Shown here: positions 25,331 to 33,558 of the stretch, piece after piece | How positions within the stretch are numbered: the first letter of the stretch is position 1 | How the letters are laid out: every line of letters starts with the position of its first letter | From: an uncultured Prevotellaceae bacterium | GTDB lineage: Bacteria > Bacteroidota > Bacteroidia > Bacteroidales > Bacteroidaceae | Length of the DNA stretch: 39,166 nucleotides | Reading direction: 5' to 3' | NCBI GenBank assembly: GCA_947169115.1 | Contig: CAMVOK010000025.1 | Coordinates: 1-39,166 of the forward strand | Notes under the pieces: generated by a model | Seen by the model: the letters and a program-made list of their open reading frames with translations, nothing else | Databases searched by the model: none | Told to the model about the DNA's origin: nothing | Made by a program: the position numbers and the translations under genes

Positions 25331-26956
25331 ATGCTTCCCTTGCCACCTCCCCCTCCCGCGGGCATGGGTTTCATGATGCCCATGTTTCGTTCTTGGGTGC
25401 CTAAGCGCATCCAGCCCTGGATTTATGTCGTTACGGTCTTTTGCGTGCAATTTTCATGCGGCATGTACCTTGGTGCACTGGACAGCATCCGAGGCACTAC
25501 GAACTTCATGATAGAAGACCTGCTAATGCTGCTCTATGCAGGATTGGCGGGAATGGCCATATACTTCCCCCTGTTGTTCCGCATGAAGTTCCGCTTCACC
25601 AACCAACAGTTGCTCTGTGGTGCTGCCATCGTCATCGGGGTGTGCAACCTAATCACCATGCACTCGACGTCGATGCCTGTGTTGCTCATCGTCTGCTTCA
25701 TTGCAGGCATGGCCAAGATACAAGGAACCTTCGAGTGTATGTCGAACATACAGCTGTGGATAACACCTCGGCGCGATTTCGCCGTATTCTTTCCCGTACT
25801 GCACATCGTACTCTTGACGGCCATCGAGGGCAGTGGTTTCCTGGCAGCGTGGTTTGCCCACCACTTCACGTGGCAGATGATGCATGTGTTCACGATAGGG
25901 ACTATGTCGTTCATCCTCCTGACGCAACTCACGCTTTGTCGGCCCTTCTGCCCCATGCCCCAGCGACTTCCGTTGAAGGGTATTGACTTCCTTAGCGGCT
26001 TACTCATCAGCCTTTTTATGCTCATCATCAGCTACATCATGGTCTATGGCGACTATCGCATGTGGATGGACAATAGGAACCTTCGTCTGTTGCTGGGCGT
26101 ATCTTTCCTGCTCGCAGCCCTAATCATGCATCGTCTGGCAAACGTCAGCAACCCATACGTCTCCCTGAAGATATTCACCTATCGCAACGTCATCCCCATA
26201 CTCATCATTACGGCCATCGGCGAACTGCTTCTGGGCTGTGAGCACACACTCGAGGAAATATGGTACGAGGAGGTCGTTGGTTTGGAGGAGTTGACTAAGG
26301 AGCGTCAGTTCCAATGGGCACTGCCTGGCGTCTATATCGGTGTTATTATCGACCTTCTATGGTTAAAGGTGATGAAGTGGAAGGTATGGAAGCTTCTGGG
26401 TATCGGCTTCGGGTGCATACTGTGCTATGCCTTACTGATGTACTTCACTCTAGACGTGAATGCACCGCTCCAACAATGGCAGTTTGCCATCGCACTGCGC
26501 GGTTGTGCCTACGCCATCCTTGCCGCCACGCTCATGTGGTCGTTAGACGAATCCATACCCGACCTCGAACAATTTTTCATGGGACTTTTCGTGTTCAACA
26601 TCTTCCACATGTATCTTGCGGGGGCTGCAGGTTACGGCATATACACCACCATCTTCTCGCACTTCCTCAACGATGATATCGCCCGCTATGGTAGTCAGCT
26701 TACGATGACGCAGCTCGACATGGCGCACTTCGACATGGGAGGATTCATGGGCTCGTACTATCTGCATAGCATGATGTCAGTGGCACTGAAGCAAGTCTAT
26801 GGCCTTGTCATCTGGGTGAGCGGCACCATGACGTTACTATTCTTCCTGCTCGACATCCCAGCCGTGCGCACCAATGCCCGTAAGCTTCCCTATTGGCCCG
26901 TCTATGGTATTGTGATGCTTAGTCGCCTGCGTCCTTTGTTCTTCAAACGACGTTAA
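25331..26956 (+). CDS. EmrB-like multidrug MFS transporter
   Basis: The 541-residue inner-membrane protein has about 12-14 hydrophobic spans and follows a TolC-like and an EmrA-like gene, so it is the pump of an EmrAB-TolC-type tripartite exporter. It has the divergent sequence typical of Bacteroidetes DHA2-like members: the classical motif A is not obvious, and the start is proline-rich (MLPLPPPPPAGMGFMMPMF). Fatty acids, bile acids or hydrophobic drugs are possible substrates by analogy only. A heptamer array follows the stop. Confidence 0.85.
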   Translation: MLPLPPPPPAGMGFMMPMFRSWVPKRIQPWIYVVTVFCVQFSCGMYLGALDSIRGTTNFMIEDLLMLLYAGLAGMAIYFPLLFRMKFRFTNQQLLCGAAIVIGVCNLITMHSTSMPVLLIVCFIAGMAKIQGTFECMSNIQLWITPRRDFAVFFPVLHIVLLTAIEGSGFLAAWFAHHFTWQMMHVFTIGTMSFILLTQLTLCRPFCPMPQRLPLKGIDFLSGLLISLFMLIISYIMVYGDYRMWMDNRNLRLLLGVSFLLAALIMHRLANVSNPYVSLKIFTYRNVIPILIITAIGELLLGCEHTLEEIWYEEVVGLEELTKERQFQWALPGVYIGVIIDLLWLKVMKWKVWKLLGIGFGCILCYALLMYFTLDVNAPLQQWQFAIALRGCAYAILAATLMWSLDESIPDLEQFFMGLFVFNIFHMYLAGAAGYGIYTTIFSHFLNDDIARYGSQLTMTQLDMAHFDMGGFMGSYYLHSMMSVALKQVYGLVIWVSGTMTLLFFLLDIPAVRTNARKLPYWPVYGIVMLSRLRPLFFKRR

Positions 26957-26968
26957 TCCCAATTCCCT

Positions 26969-27002
26969 TAATCCCTAATCTCTAATTCCTAATCTCTAAT
27001 CC
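26969..27002. repeat. Heptamer array (TAATYYC) after the transporter gene
   Basis: TAATCCC, TAATCTC, TAATTCC, TAATCTC, then TAATCC run from 26969, in the gap between the convergent ends of the efflux operon and the small exported protein. Confidence 0.8.
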
Positions 27003-27010
27003 TAATACGA

Positions 27011-27568
27011 TTACGAAAATGGTTGCCACTCATTTACCTCGTCAACGATCCGCCCTACCGCTGGAGCGAAGTCTTCGGGGTAGATAAGGGTTTCCACAAA
27101 CCATAACTTCTGACGCAGAACGTACTTGGCGTTCAAGCGATAGGCCGTGACCTTCGCGTCGCGGCTTTGTAATGTACACGACATAAGGTACTCCGTTTCC
27201 GACCGCTTCAGGCAGATGCCGCCCATCTCACGGGCTAATGTCCGCATCTCACGGTAAGGATTCAGGCTGTCCCGACATACTAACGTTTCCGTCTCAAGCG
27301 TGATGTAACAGACGCTTTTCAACGGGAGTTCCTCGACGTAAGCATAGCGCGCTGTGCCCTCGCCCTCGCTTTCTGCTGGCAGGAAACACGATGGGTAGTG
27401 CATCTCATACCCATACGTCGGGTCGCGATGCACCTGCCAGTCGGCGCACGCCAACGTATGTTCCAGCCCTTCGAGATACGTGTCTTCGTCGTGAGCGTGC
27501 TCGCATCGGTGGCTGAAAACCGCTATCACCCCCCACACAACAATCAAAAATAAAAAAGCTTTCTTCAT
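27011..27568 (-). CDS. Exported or membrane-anchored hypothetical protein
   Basis: From MKKAFLFLIVVWGVIAVFSH (a Met two codons upstream, 27574, is also possible) the product is about 185 residues, with an N-terminal signal or anchor and then a small soluble domain (CADWQVHRDPTYGYEMHYPSCFLP ... LWFVETLIYPEDFAPAVGRIVDEVNEWQPF). The pattern 'DPTYGYEMHYPSCF' followed by strands resembles periplasmic proteins that bind lipophilic or protein ligands, but I do not recognise a family. It has a consensus promoter with three phased direct repeats just upstream, shared with the gene at 35055. Confidence 0.65.
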   Translation of the reverse strand: MKKAFLFLIVVWGVIAVFSHRCEHAHDEDTYLEGLEHTLACADWQVHRDPTYGYEMHYPSCFLPAESEGEGTARYAYVEELPLKSVCYITLETETLVCRDSLNPYREMRTLAREMGGICLKRSETEYLMSCTLQSRDAKVTAYRLNAKYVLRQKLWFVETLIYPEDFAPAVGRIVDEVNEWQPFS

Positions 27569-27601
27569 AACCATTAGCTATTAACGTTATAAAAACGCTG
27601 G

Positions 27602-27633
27602 CAAAGGTACACGAAGCAACACTCCCAGGCAAA
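27602..27633 (-). promoter_or_regulatory. Bacteroidetes promoter of the 27011-27568 gene
   Basis: On the minus strand TTTG (27630-27633) is followed after 20 bp by TACCTTTG (27602-27609), an exact consensus match about 30 bp upstream of the start codon. Confidence 0.75.
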
Positions 27634-27641
27634 TAATCTTC

Positions 27642-27670
27642 CTGACATTAGTCTGACATCTTCCTGACAT
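27642..27670. promoter_or_regulatory. Triple CTGACAT direct repeat, 11-bp spacing (Pho-box-like)
   Basis: CTGACAT occurs at 27642-27648, 27653-27659 and 27664-27670, giving an exact 11-bp (one helical turn) period. It begins 8 bp upstream of the -33 element of the minus-strand promoter at 27602-27633. The geometry (7-mer plus 4-bp spacer) is that of binding sites for PhoB/OmpR-family winged-helix proteins. A second copy is at 34969-34997. Confidence 0.6.
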
Positions 27671-27708
27671 GCCCATTACTCCTCCCCCAGCACCATCACC
27701 CTGCAACG

Positions 27709-27740
27709 ACATCGCCCCGACCATCCGGCCGGGGCGATGT
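27709..27740. other. Strong hairpin in an intergenic region
   Basis: ACATCGCCCC (27709-27718) pairs exactly with GGGGCGATGT (27731-27740); the 12-nt loop contains the self-complementary CCGG/CCGG. No T run follows on either strand. It lies downstream of the minus-strand gene ending at 27838 and could protect or end that transcript. Confidence 0.6.
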
Positions 27741-27837
27741 GTTCTAATTAACGTCCTGCTAATAACGCATACGACAAAAATGATTACAGGCTATAAGAAC
27801 AAGACTTCATTCGAAAGGATACGTGTCCCTCCGACTT

Positions 27838-28098
27838 TCAGTTCTGGAAACTGCCGATTGGTGCAGTGAGTTTATCTGCTTCAGCGTCTGCTCCCGCGAG
27901 TAAGGATGCAATGACATGCGTTGAACCTCCCTCAATGCAGCCATGCTGCTCGAGCGGTGAAAAGCGTTGATAAACGAGCCTTCCCGTAATGAATAGTTCT
28001 GCATACTCCTCAAGTTTAGCCAGACCCTCGGTATTGAATCCGCCGTCAATAATAGAATGGATGGAAGCCCAAAAGCCTGAGTTTGTCATAGTTGTCAA
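27838..28098 (-). CDS. Small conserved hypothetical protein
   Basis: The 86-residue protein (alternative start at the fourth codon, MTNSGFWASIHSIIDGGF) contains a striking segment, RFSPLEQHGCIEGGSTHVIASLLAGA, that I associate with a small Bacteroidales family of unknown function, sometimes found in mobile regions. It may be shorter than its relatives. A minus-strand -7 box TACTTTTG (28117-28124) is present. The overlapping frame 27807-28049 is judged a shadow. Confidence 0.55.
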   Translation of the reverse strand: MTTMTNSGFWASIHSIIDGGFNTEGLAKLEEYAELFITGRLVYQRFSPLEQHGCIEGGSTHVIASLLAGADAEADKLTAPIGSFQN

Positions 28099-28116
28099 TA
28101 TAAGTATTTATGGGCA

Positions 28117-28124
28117 CAAAAGTA
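28117..28124 (-). promoter_or_regulatory. -7 element (TACTTTTG) for the 27838-28098 gene
   Basis: TACTTTTG on the minus strand fits TAnnTTTG; 20 bp upstream is GTTG (28145-28148), a partial -33 match. Confidence 0.5.
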
Positions 28125-28171
28125 AACAAAAGTTTTTAAATACACAACAATGCAGACCGAATCCTTTATTG

Positions 28172-28687
28172 TCAGTCACCTAAAGCCTTGACGATGGCCT
28201 CCCTCAGTTCGGTGATGTCCACGTTGCCGTCATGGTTTTGCCACGTGATGGTGCCGTCTGGGGCAAAGAGAGCGCTGCAGGGTATCGAGGGAGCGTGGAG
28301 GACGTTCTGGCGCAGGTAATCGGACTGAAGCCACGTGACGTAGTAATGCTGCCCAGGGATGGACTCAACGTAGCGACGCCAGTAATAGAAGGGTGATGTG
28401 CTGCCGTCGGCAAGATAGAGGAAGACGACGGGCTTGCCGATGAAGGCATCCTTGAGATTTCGGAACACATCGTAGGGGGAATAGTTCTCGCGCCACGTAT
28501 AGATGAGGGAGAGGACGATGGCATGGTCGGGGTAGCGCGACCGCAGGGTTTCGACGAGACGTTCGGGAGAAACGGAGTCCAACATATGGACGAAGACGCC
28601 TGGACGATGGTTCATCGAGACGGCATCGTCGTGGAGACGGGTCAGTAACGTATCGGCCAGGGCAAGGCAGTCGTCGCTATGTATCAT
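28172..28687 (-). CDS. C-terminal part of a thioredoxin-fold exported protein, cut off by an in-frame TAA
   Basis: The 171-residue reading frame looks like a TlpA/thioredoxin-type domain: strand HAIVLSLIYTW, strand GKPVVFLYLADG, then HYYVTWL and the cis-Pro-like segment SIPCSALFAPDGTITWQNH. The redox CxxC position appears to be STSPFYY, so it is probably not a redox enzyme. It is in the same frame as the gene ending at 28706, separated only by TAA and six codons, and MIHSDDCLAL aligns with IKSEDCLAI near the end of the paralog at 32048. No signal peptide is present on this part, so it is most likely the tail of one interrupted gene. Confidence 0.6.
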   Translation of the reverse strand: MIHSDDCLALADTLLTRLHDDAVSMNHRPGVFVHMLDSVSPERLVETLRSRYPDHAIVLSLIYTWRENYSPYDVFRNLKDAFIGKPVVFLYLADGSTSPFYYWRRYVESIPGQHYYVTWLQSDYLRQNVLHAPSIPCSALFAPDGTITWQNHDGNVDITELREAIVKALGD

Positions 28688-28705
28688 GCCGCGCAGTTGC
28701 GTGAG

Positions 28706-29626
28706 TTATTCGTTATCCGTAGGGCCACTCGCCATGAAACGCAGGACATAAAGGTCGTGGAGATAGGAATGGTCGTAGCCGTTGGTATATAGGGGTGCAT
28801 GGGTGAAGTCGGGGCTGGCGGGGGCGTAAGGTGCGGAGCTTAGTTCGAAATCCTTGGATTGAAAGAGGCGCAGACGCTCGTCGTTGTCGAGGTACAGCAT
28901 GTTGGTGTACTGCTTGTACTTCGTAATGAGAGGCTCGTATTCGTCGGGACGTTTCTCGATGGATAGGCGGTCGAGGAGGTCGAGATAATAGTTGCCGAAG
29001 TCACCCACGGCATAGAGCATCTCGCTCTCTGCACGCATCCTTAGCAGGGCCTTCGTCGCAGGGGTGAGGCGCTGACTACTGATGCTGTCGCGCTCATGCT
29101 GCAGGCGTTGGCGGAACAGGGCTATGCGCTCCTCGGGCGAATGACACTGGGAGAGAGCCGTGTAGATACTGAAGTCGCGGTCGTGCTCCGTAGCCTTGCG
29201 ATGCCGACGGTCGCGCCATAGCTCCGTGTTCGTCCTGGCCATGTAGCCTCGGAATCGGGAGAATAGGGGGCGTTCGGGGCAAAGGTCGAGGTCAATCTCC
29301 GTGGTCTCGTTGGGCGAAAGTACCACGCTTGTCTCGCCAAGGCCGTCGATGCCGACCGTCACGGTACGGACGAGGCGCAGGGGAACTCGGGCAGTCAGCC
29401 GTCCGTCCGTCGGGAAGGGATAGTACTCGTCGAAGGGTTCACGCTGACCCAATGGCGTAAAGCCGCTGACGTGAAGACTGAGGCTTTGGGCCGGATAGCC
29501 GTGAGTGAGGCGCACGATGAGCGTGGCCTTGCCCTGCTGAAGCCGGGCGGCTGGGAGGGTCTCTTTACCGGCACACGTCGCAAGTGTCGTGAGCATAAGG
29601 AGGAAAGATACTAATGTTCGTGTCAT
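28706..29626 (-). CDS. N-terminal part of an exported protein of the ECF operon, paralog of the 32048-33529 product
   Basis: From MTRTLVSFLLMLTTLATC (29626) the product is 306 residues with a signal peptide; an in-frame Met nine codons upstream is less likely. It contains a beta domain (SLSLHVSGFTPLGQREPFDEYYPFPTDGRLTARVPL) and a helical domain (FRGYMARTNTELWRD ... ALSQCHSPEERIALFRQRL) that align with the 493-residue protein at 32048. It ends at TAA, beyond which the frame stays open through the thioredoxin-like part. A GC-rich repeat pair lies upstream. Function unknown. Confidence 0.6.
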   Translation of the reverse strand: MTRTLVSFLLMLTTLATCAGKETLPAARLQQGKATLIVRLTHGYPAQSLSLHVSGFTPLGQREPFDEYYPFPTDGRLTARVPLRLVRTVTVGIDGLGETSVVLSPNETTEIDLDLCPERPLFSRFRGYMARTNTELWRDRRHRKATEHDRDFSIYTALSQCHSPEERIALFRQRLQHERDSISSQRLTPATKALLRMRAESEMLYAVGDFGNYYLDLLDRLSIEKRPDEYEPLITKYKQYTNMLYLDNDERLRLFQSKDFELSSAPYAPASPDFTHAPLYTNGYDHSYLHDLYVLRFMASGPTDNE

Positions 29627-29760
29627 ATCGATGTATTGTTTGTGGTTTATCATTGGGTCCCCATACGACCTTCACAGGCAGCATGGGGTGCGCACGTGCT
29701 AACTTATTTATTACTAAAACCTAAATGTTCTTTGTTTATATTAGGGGCTTTTCCTATCTT

Positions 29761-29866
29761 TTTCCCCTCCTCTGGGGAGGAGGGGTTAGGGGTGGTAGTG
29801 TCAAGGGGTTATGTCAAGGCTGCCTAAACCACCCCTACCCCTCCTTTCGAAAAAGGAGGGGAATTG
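29761..29866. repeat. Pair of GC-rich palindromic repeats in a gap of the ECF operon
   Basis: The left unit has a perfect stem (CCCCTCCTC, 29764-29772, with GAGGAGGGG, 29777-29785) followed by GGTTAGGGGTGG. The right unit carries CCACCCCTACCCC and a perfect 10-bp stem (29838-29847 with 29852-29861). The units face outward, the opposite of the 15.1-kb pair. They separate two genes of the operon. Confidence 0.85.
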
Positions 29867-29875
29867 AGGTTACCC

Positions 29876-32038
29876 TTACTTTATTCGCCGTTCAAGCCTA
29901 CGGACTTGGCTCTTGATGCGTCGCTCCATGCGGCGGACACTTCGCTGGGTTCCGCGACTAAGCTTCGGGCCGTCGCCCTCCAATGCCTCGAGGCCTATGG
30001 CACGAATGTAGCGACCAAAGTTGTTCACCAACTTAGACCTCACGACCTGATGCTCCTGTGCTACCCGCCTCTCCCCGAGGTCTATGTCCTCTTTGCTTAC
30101 GACCTTCGCGTTGTAACGAACTATACCTGGTGTTTCGGTGTTATGTTCGTTGTCCATCGTTGCATACGACCATTTCCTTTCAACGCTTACGCGGCCATGC
30201 TTGTCATATTCGCGCCGTGTCTTCGTAACGATGTGGCCTCCCAGCGTCACGATTGCTTCGTCGAACGACCCTCGTGCTAAGTCCGAGGGGGCAAGGGCGC
30301 GGAGGCTGTCCAGCCGCCCTACCATCTTTCGGCGCTCTATCCTGCTACCCTCCTCAGCCATCATCTCGGCCATCTGGCGCAAGCGTTCGGCGATTGTCGC
30401 GTCGGTCTGCGAACCGTCGCCCCTGTAGGCACGGGCGAAGCCGTCGAACGCACTGGTGAACAAGGGCATGGGTATAGAATCCTTCGTGAACACATGGTAG
30501 AACGAGAAGTCGTAATTACGGGCAATCGAGTCCAGATTGGCTCGATGAATGCCATTGATGAACCGAAGGATGCTGTCGATCTCCTGCCGAAGCTGGTCGA
30601 TGATTTCCCTACGCTCGCGGAGCGGAAGGCTATTGAACTGGACGTTACTGATACGGTTTGCAGGGTTCGTAATTTCCTTTATCACGGTACGAAAGTTATC
30701 GCTACAGTTCATCACCGCCGCTTCGTACTGGGCGCGACGGTCGGCGTATTCGTGCATGAGTTTGTCGAGTTCATAGCGCAGGTTCCCAAGGCTCATGCCA
30801 CGCTCCTGCATACGGCTGCCGAACGAACGCTGGTACTCCGTGTCATCATCGTCCCGTCCTTCGTTCGCCTTGTCCGAGAGGATGCGGCGCAACCGCTGGT
30901 AGTCTGGCGGCACAGCCCCCCCTACAATCCCCCCAAGGGGGGATGGATATACCTCATCACCATCGGTTCCTCCCCCCGGGGAGGTTAGGAGGGGGCTGGC
31001 CATGCGCCATAGGTACGTGGGCACAGTCATCTGTACGTTGGGCTGCACCACGTTACCACCATCGGGACGCTCGGTGTTTATCTCTATGAGCTCGCCGACG
31101 ATACGTTGGCGCGGCACGTCCGCCTTGTACCACAGGGCATAGACGTAACGATTCTTCGGGAAGTCCTCGTCCGTGAAGTACACGTACACGATGTTCCAGT
31201 CCGATTGCAAGCCGAATCCGACGGTATGGCCATATTCGTCGCAGACTATCTGCACGTCGCTGGCCGCCACGCCCGCAGGCTTGTTGAGGAAACGATACGA
31301 GCGGGGCTCCGCATCGATAAAGGCCTTCCATAGCGGTCCCAGTAGGCGTGACTCATCCTTCAAAGGCATGTTGAAGCCCCAGACGTTATGGATGTGCGTC
31401 CACTGCCCTGTAGCCGAGGCTCTACGCCAACTGAGGCTTCGCGACACTAGCAGAGTGCTGTCGCCTCTGAACCTCTCTATGGCCGTGAGCAAAGGCTGGT
31501 ACCTTGGTGTCGAAGGCACCTGAATTTGTGGTTCCTGCGTATCGGCATCGAAGGTCATACGATACATTGTACCATCTATGCGCCCATCATGTTCGATATG
31601 CCACGCCAGAACGTAGTAGCGGTAGAGTGTTGTGGATGTGGAAGTATCGAAAAAACCTCCCCAAAGCACGTTAACATGGTCATCCACCTTCGAATGCAGT
31701 TCATGATGCGGCGTCACGATGTCAATTGGACGGTTATGTGCTGAGTATGCGTCCTGACGGCGGTATTGTGTACACACCGCGCGGTCGGCCTCCATCGCCT
31801 CATATACCATGTCAAGCAACGCACGCTGGGCAGGACTGAGGCTGAACGTCACCTTCGTGACCTCCGTCCATCGCGAGTCCGTGGTCGTTTCGAACCGTTC
31901 CGTGTTCAGTTTCCCTTCGGGGTTCGCCGCCAATGCCAACGTCCTGAAAGCCTCATCGACGTGTGGCTGAGCCCACAAGCGGTGAAGGGTGAAGGATGAA
32001 GGATGAAGGATGAAAAGGAGAATAATTAGGCGTTTCAT
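29876..32038 (-). CDS. Large exported protein of unknown function (ECF operon)
   Basis: The 720-residue protein has a signal peptide (MKRLIILLFILHPSSF ... LWAQ) whose codons include a 7-bp repeat array. Residues about 20-340 are mixed beta/alpha (WTEVTKVTFSLSPAQRALLDMVYEAME ... HTVGFGLQSDWNIVYVYFTDEDFPKNRYVYALWYKAD). Residues about 347-376 are low-complexity Pro/Gly sequence encoded by a GC-rich palindromic repeat pair. The remainder is helical and charged, ending in two RRxERRIK repeats. I recognise no family. The 32048 gene ends 9 bp upstream, so both are on one transcript. Codon use looks GC-rich. Confidence 0.7.
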   Translation of the reverse strand: MKRLIILLFILHPSSFTLHRLWAQPHVDEAFRTLALAANPEGKLNTERFETTTDSRWTEVTKVTFSLSPAQRALLDMVYEAMEADRAVCTQYRRQDAYSAHNRPIDIVTPHHELHSKVDDHVNVLWGGFFDTSTSTTLYRYYVLAWHIEHDGRIDGTMYRMTFDADTQEPQIQVPSTPRYQPLLTAIERFRGDSTLLVSRSLSWRRASATGQWTHIHNVWGFNMPLKDESRLLGPLWKAFIDAEPRSYRFLNKPAGVAASDVQIVCDEYGHTVGFGLQSDWNIVYVYFTDEDFPKNRYVYALWYKADVPRQRIVGELIEINTERPDGGNVVQPNVQMTVPTYLWRMASPLLTSPGGGTDGDEVYPSPLGGIVGGAVPPDYQRLRRILSDKANEGRDDDDTEYQRSFGSRMQERGMSLGNLRYELDKLMHEYADRRAQYEAAVMNCSDNFRTVIKEITNPANRISNVQFNSLPLRERREIIDQLRQEIDSILRFINGIHRANLDSIARNYDFSFYHVFTKDSIPMPLFTSAFDGFARAYRGDGSQTDATIAERLRQMAEMMAEEGSRIERRKMVGRLDSLRALAPSDLARGSFDEAIVTLGGHIVTKTRREYDKHGRVSVERKWSYATMDNEHNTETPGIVRYNAKVVSKEDIDLGERRVAQEHQVVRSKLVNNFGRYIRAIGLEALEGDGPKLSRGTQRSVRRMERRIKSQVRRLERRIK
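30913..30998. repeat. GC-rich palindromic repeat pair inside the 720-residue protein gene
   Basis: The left unit (CAGCCCCCCCTACAATCCCC, then CCAAGGGGGG) and the right unit (CCTCCCCCCGGGGAGGTTAG, then GAGGGGGCTG) are inverted copies, with outer ends CAGCCCCC/GGGGGCTG. Their layout matches the intergenic pair at 15111-15250. The reading frame stays open and encodes about 30 Pro/Gly/Ser-rich residues. Confidence 0.8.
31981..32015. repeat. Heptamer array in the signal-peptide region of the 720-residue protein
   Basis: On the plus strand the units are GGTGAAG, GGTGAAG, GATGAAG, GATGAAG, GATGAAA. On the coding strand these become tandem TTCATCC/TTCACCC and encode HPSSFTLHR. Gain or loss of one 7-bp unit would shift the frame 8 codons after the start. 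Confidence 0.85.
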
Positions 32039-32047
32039 AGTCGTAGG

Positions 32048-33529
32048 TTATTTGTTTTCTTCGCTATGCTGCTGTCTTTTGGCCTCGAAATCGCGGAGGA
32101 TGGCGAGGCAGTCCTCGGACTTTATCTGCTGAATGAAGCGGTCACGGTTGGCCCCAGCCTTATCCATGACGACGAGTTGCGTGCAGCGTAGGTCGTTGGT
32201 GTACGGGTCGCCGCCCTCGCCACCAAATATGCTGAAGTCCCAAAATAACAGGGAACAGGGGGCGTAGCGTTGGCTCGTTGCCTCGTAATCGGCAGAGGAG
32301 AACTGGATGCGCTCCTTAACCTCCAAGGGCATAAGCTTACTATATTCCTGCGCCGTCGTCAGGTACTCATCGACCGAGGGATAGGGCGACAGACCCGCAT
32401 CGTTGAGGAGGTCGATGTACTTCTGCTCGTACATTTTCACCCAGTCGATGTATTCACCCTCCGCCTCCATACGGTGCAAGGCACGCGATGCCGAGGTCTG
32501 TCGGCTCTTGTTTATACTTCGCTTCTCTTCCGTCAGGCGGTCGGCTAAGAGCTGAAGACGTTGCTCCGGTGTCTCACACTTACTGAGACGGGCGTGGAAG
32601 GACAAGGCGTTTGTGCGCTGGTCACGCCTCAACTGATAGTAATAGTCGGTACACTCCTTGTTCGTCCGAGCCAAGTATCCACGGAACTCCCGATAGGGAT
32701 TACCCTCGGCTCTTAGGTCGATGAGCATCTCTGTCTCTTGCCCTGGGCCGATAAGGATCAGCGTGTGGAACTGAAAGTTCTCGTCGCCGTGGGCATTGCC
32801 GTTAGGTTCCAGCCCCAGCTTCACCTGGCGCGTCATGTCCAAAGGTATGCGGGCCGTGACCGTACCGTCGGGGGCTATGGGGTACTTTTCCATGAAGCGT
32901 TTGTCGCTGTCGATAGGTGTGAAGCCACTGACGGTTAGCGACATGGGCACGTCGGGCCTGTAACCCAGCACACGGGCACGTACCGTCGCCGTACCCTTTG
33001 AGATTAGGGCATCGGGCAGCATCTCATCCTTGGCATAGCGCACTTTCCTCCAGTCCTTGGGCACGTCGGCCTTACAGGCTTTGGCCTTGGGGTTACTGAT
33101 GTTAAGGATGCGCCAATCCGTCGCTCCCTCACCTTCGATGAAGTCAAAGGCTTTCGTGTCCAAGGGGATGGGCTCGAACTGCAAGGCGAAGTTGACCTTG
33201 CCGCTATCGGGAAAGACGTACTGCTGTCCTAACTCCACCCACACCTCGCCCGGACGAGTGCCCCGTGCGCTCCGTATCTTGTAATGGGCATCCCCCCCGA
33301 CTTGGCGTAGGAAGGTTTCGGGCATAAAGCGTATCCAATAGCCTGAAAGGTATCGGATGCTTAGGTGCATGGTGGTACATTCTGGTGTCAGTTCCACGTC
33401 AGTGACGGTCATCTGGCACCCCATGTTCTGGTAGATGATGCCCTGCGGTCGGGTCCATGTCACGCCCTTTCCCAGGCAGGCAACCGCCATTGTCAGTACG
33501 ACGACCAACAAACAAAATATCCTTTTCAT
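32048..33529 (-). CDS. Exported protein of the ECF operon, function unknown
   Basis: The 493-residue protein has a signal peptide (MKRIFCLLVVVLTMAVACLG). An N-terminal domain (about 22-180) contains repeated strands; a second beta domain (about 180-265, MSLTVSGFTPIDSDKRFMEKYPIAPDGTVTARIPL) and a helical domain (about 275-385) are shared with the 28706 product. It ends SEDCLAILRDFEAKRQQHS, just where the other family member continues into a thioredoxin-like domain, so this copy appears to lack that domain. It overlaps nothing and is 147 bp downstream of the anti-sigma-like gene. Confidence 0.7.
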   Translation of the reverse strand: MKRIFCLLVVVLTMAVACLGKGVTWTRPQGIIYQNMGCQMTVTDVELTPECTTMHLSIRYLSGYWIRFMPETFLRQVGGDAHYKIRSARGTRPGEVWVELGQQYVFPDSGKVNFALQFEPIPLDTKAFDFIEGEGATDWRILNISNPKAKACKADVPKDWRKVRYAKDEMLPDALISKGTATVRARVLGYRPDVPMSLTVSGFTPIDSDKRFMEKYPIAPDGTVTARIPLDMTRQVKLGLEPNGNAHGDENFQFHTLILIGPGQETEMLIDLRAEGNPYREFRGYLARTNKECTDYYYQLRRDQRTNALSFHARLSKCETPEQRLQLLADRLTEEKRSINKSRQTSASRALHRMEAEGEYIDWVKMYEQKYIDLLNDAGLSPYPSVDEYLTTAQEYSKLMPLEVKERIQFSSADYEATSQRYAPCSLLFWDFSIFGGEGGDPYTNDLRCTQLVVMDKAGANRDRFIQQIKSEDCLAILRDFEAKRQQHSEENK

Positions 33530-33558
33530 AGTTGTATGGTTAATCTTTGAATATTTAC

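Noticed and set aside
27669..27869. 66-residue plus-strand frame in the gap
   Set aside because: It starts within the phased repeats, spans the strong hairpin and has no recognisable domain or promoter orientation.
27807..28049. 80-residue minus-strand frame overlapping the 27838-28098 gene
   Set aside because: The overlapping frame has a recognisable conserved segment and a promoter element; this one does not.
29636..29916. Two short plus-strand frames near the GC-rich repeat pair
   Set aside because: They are made of repeat sequence and overlap the ends of minus-strand genes.
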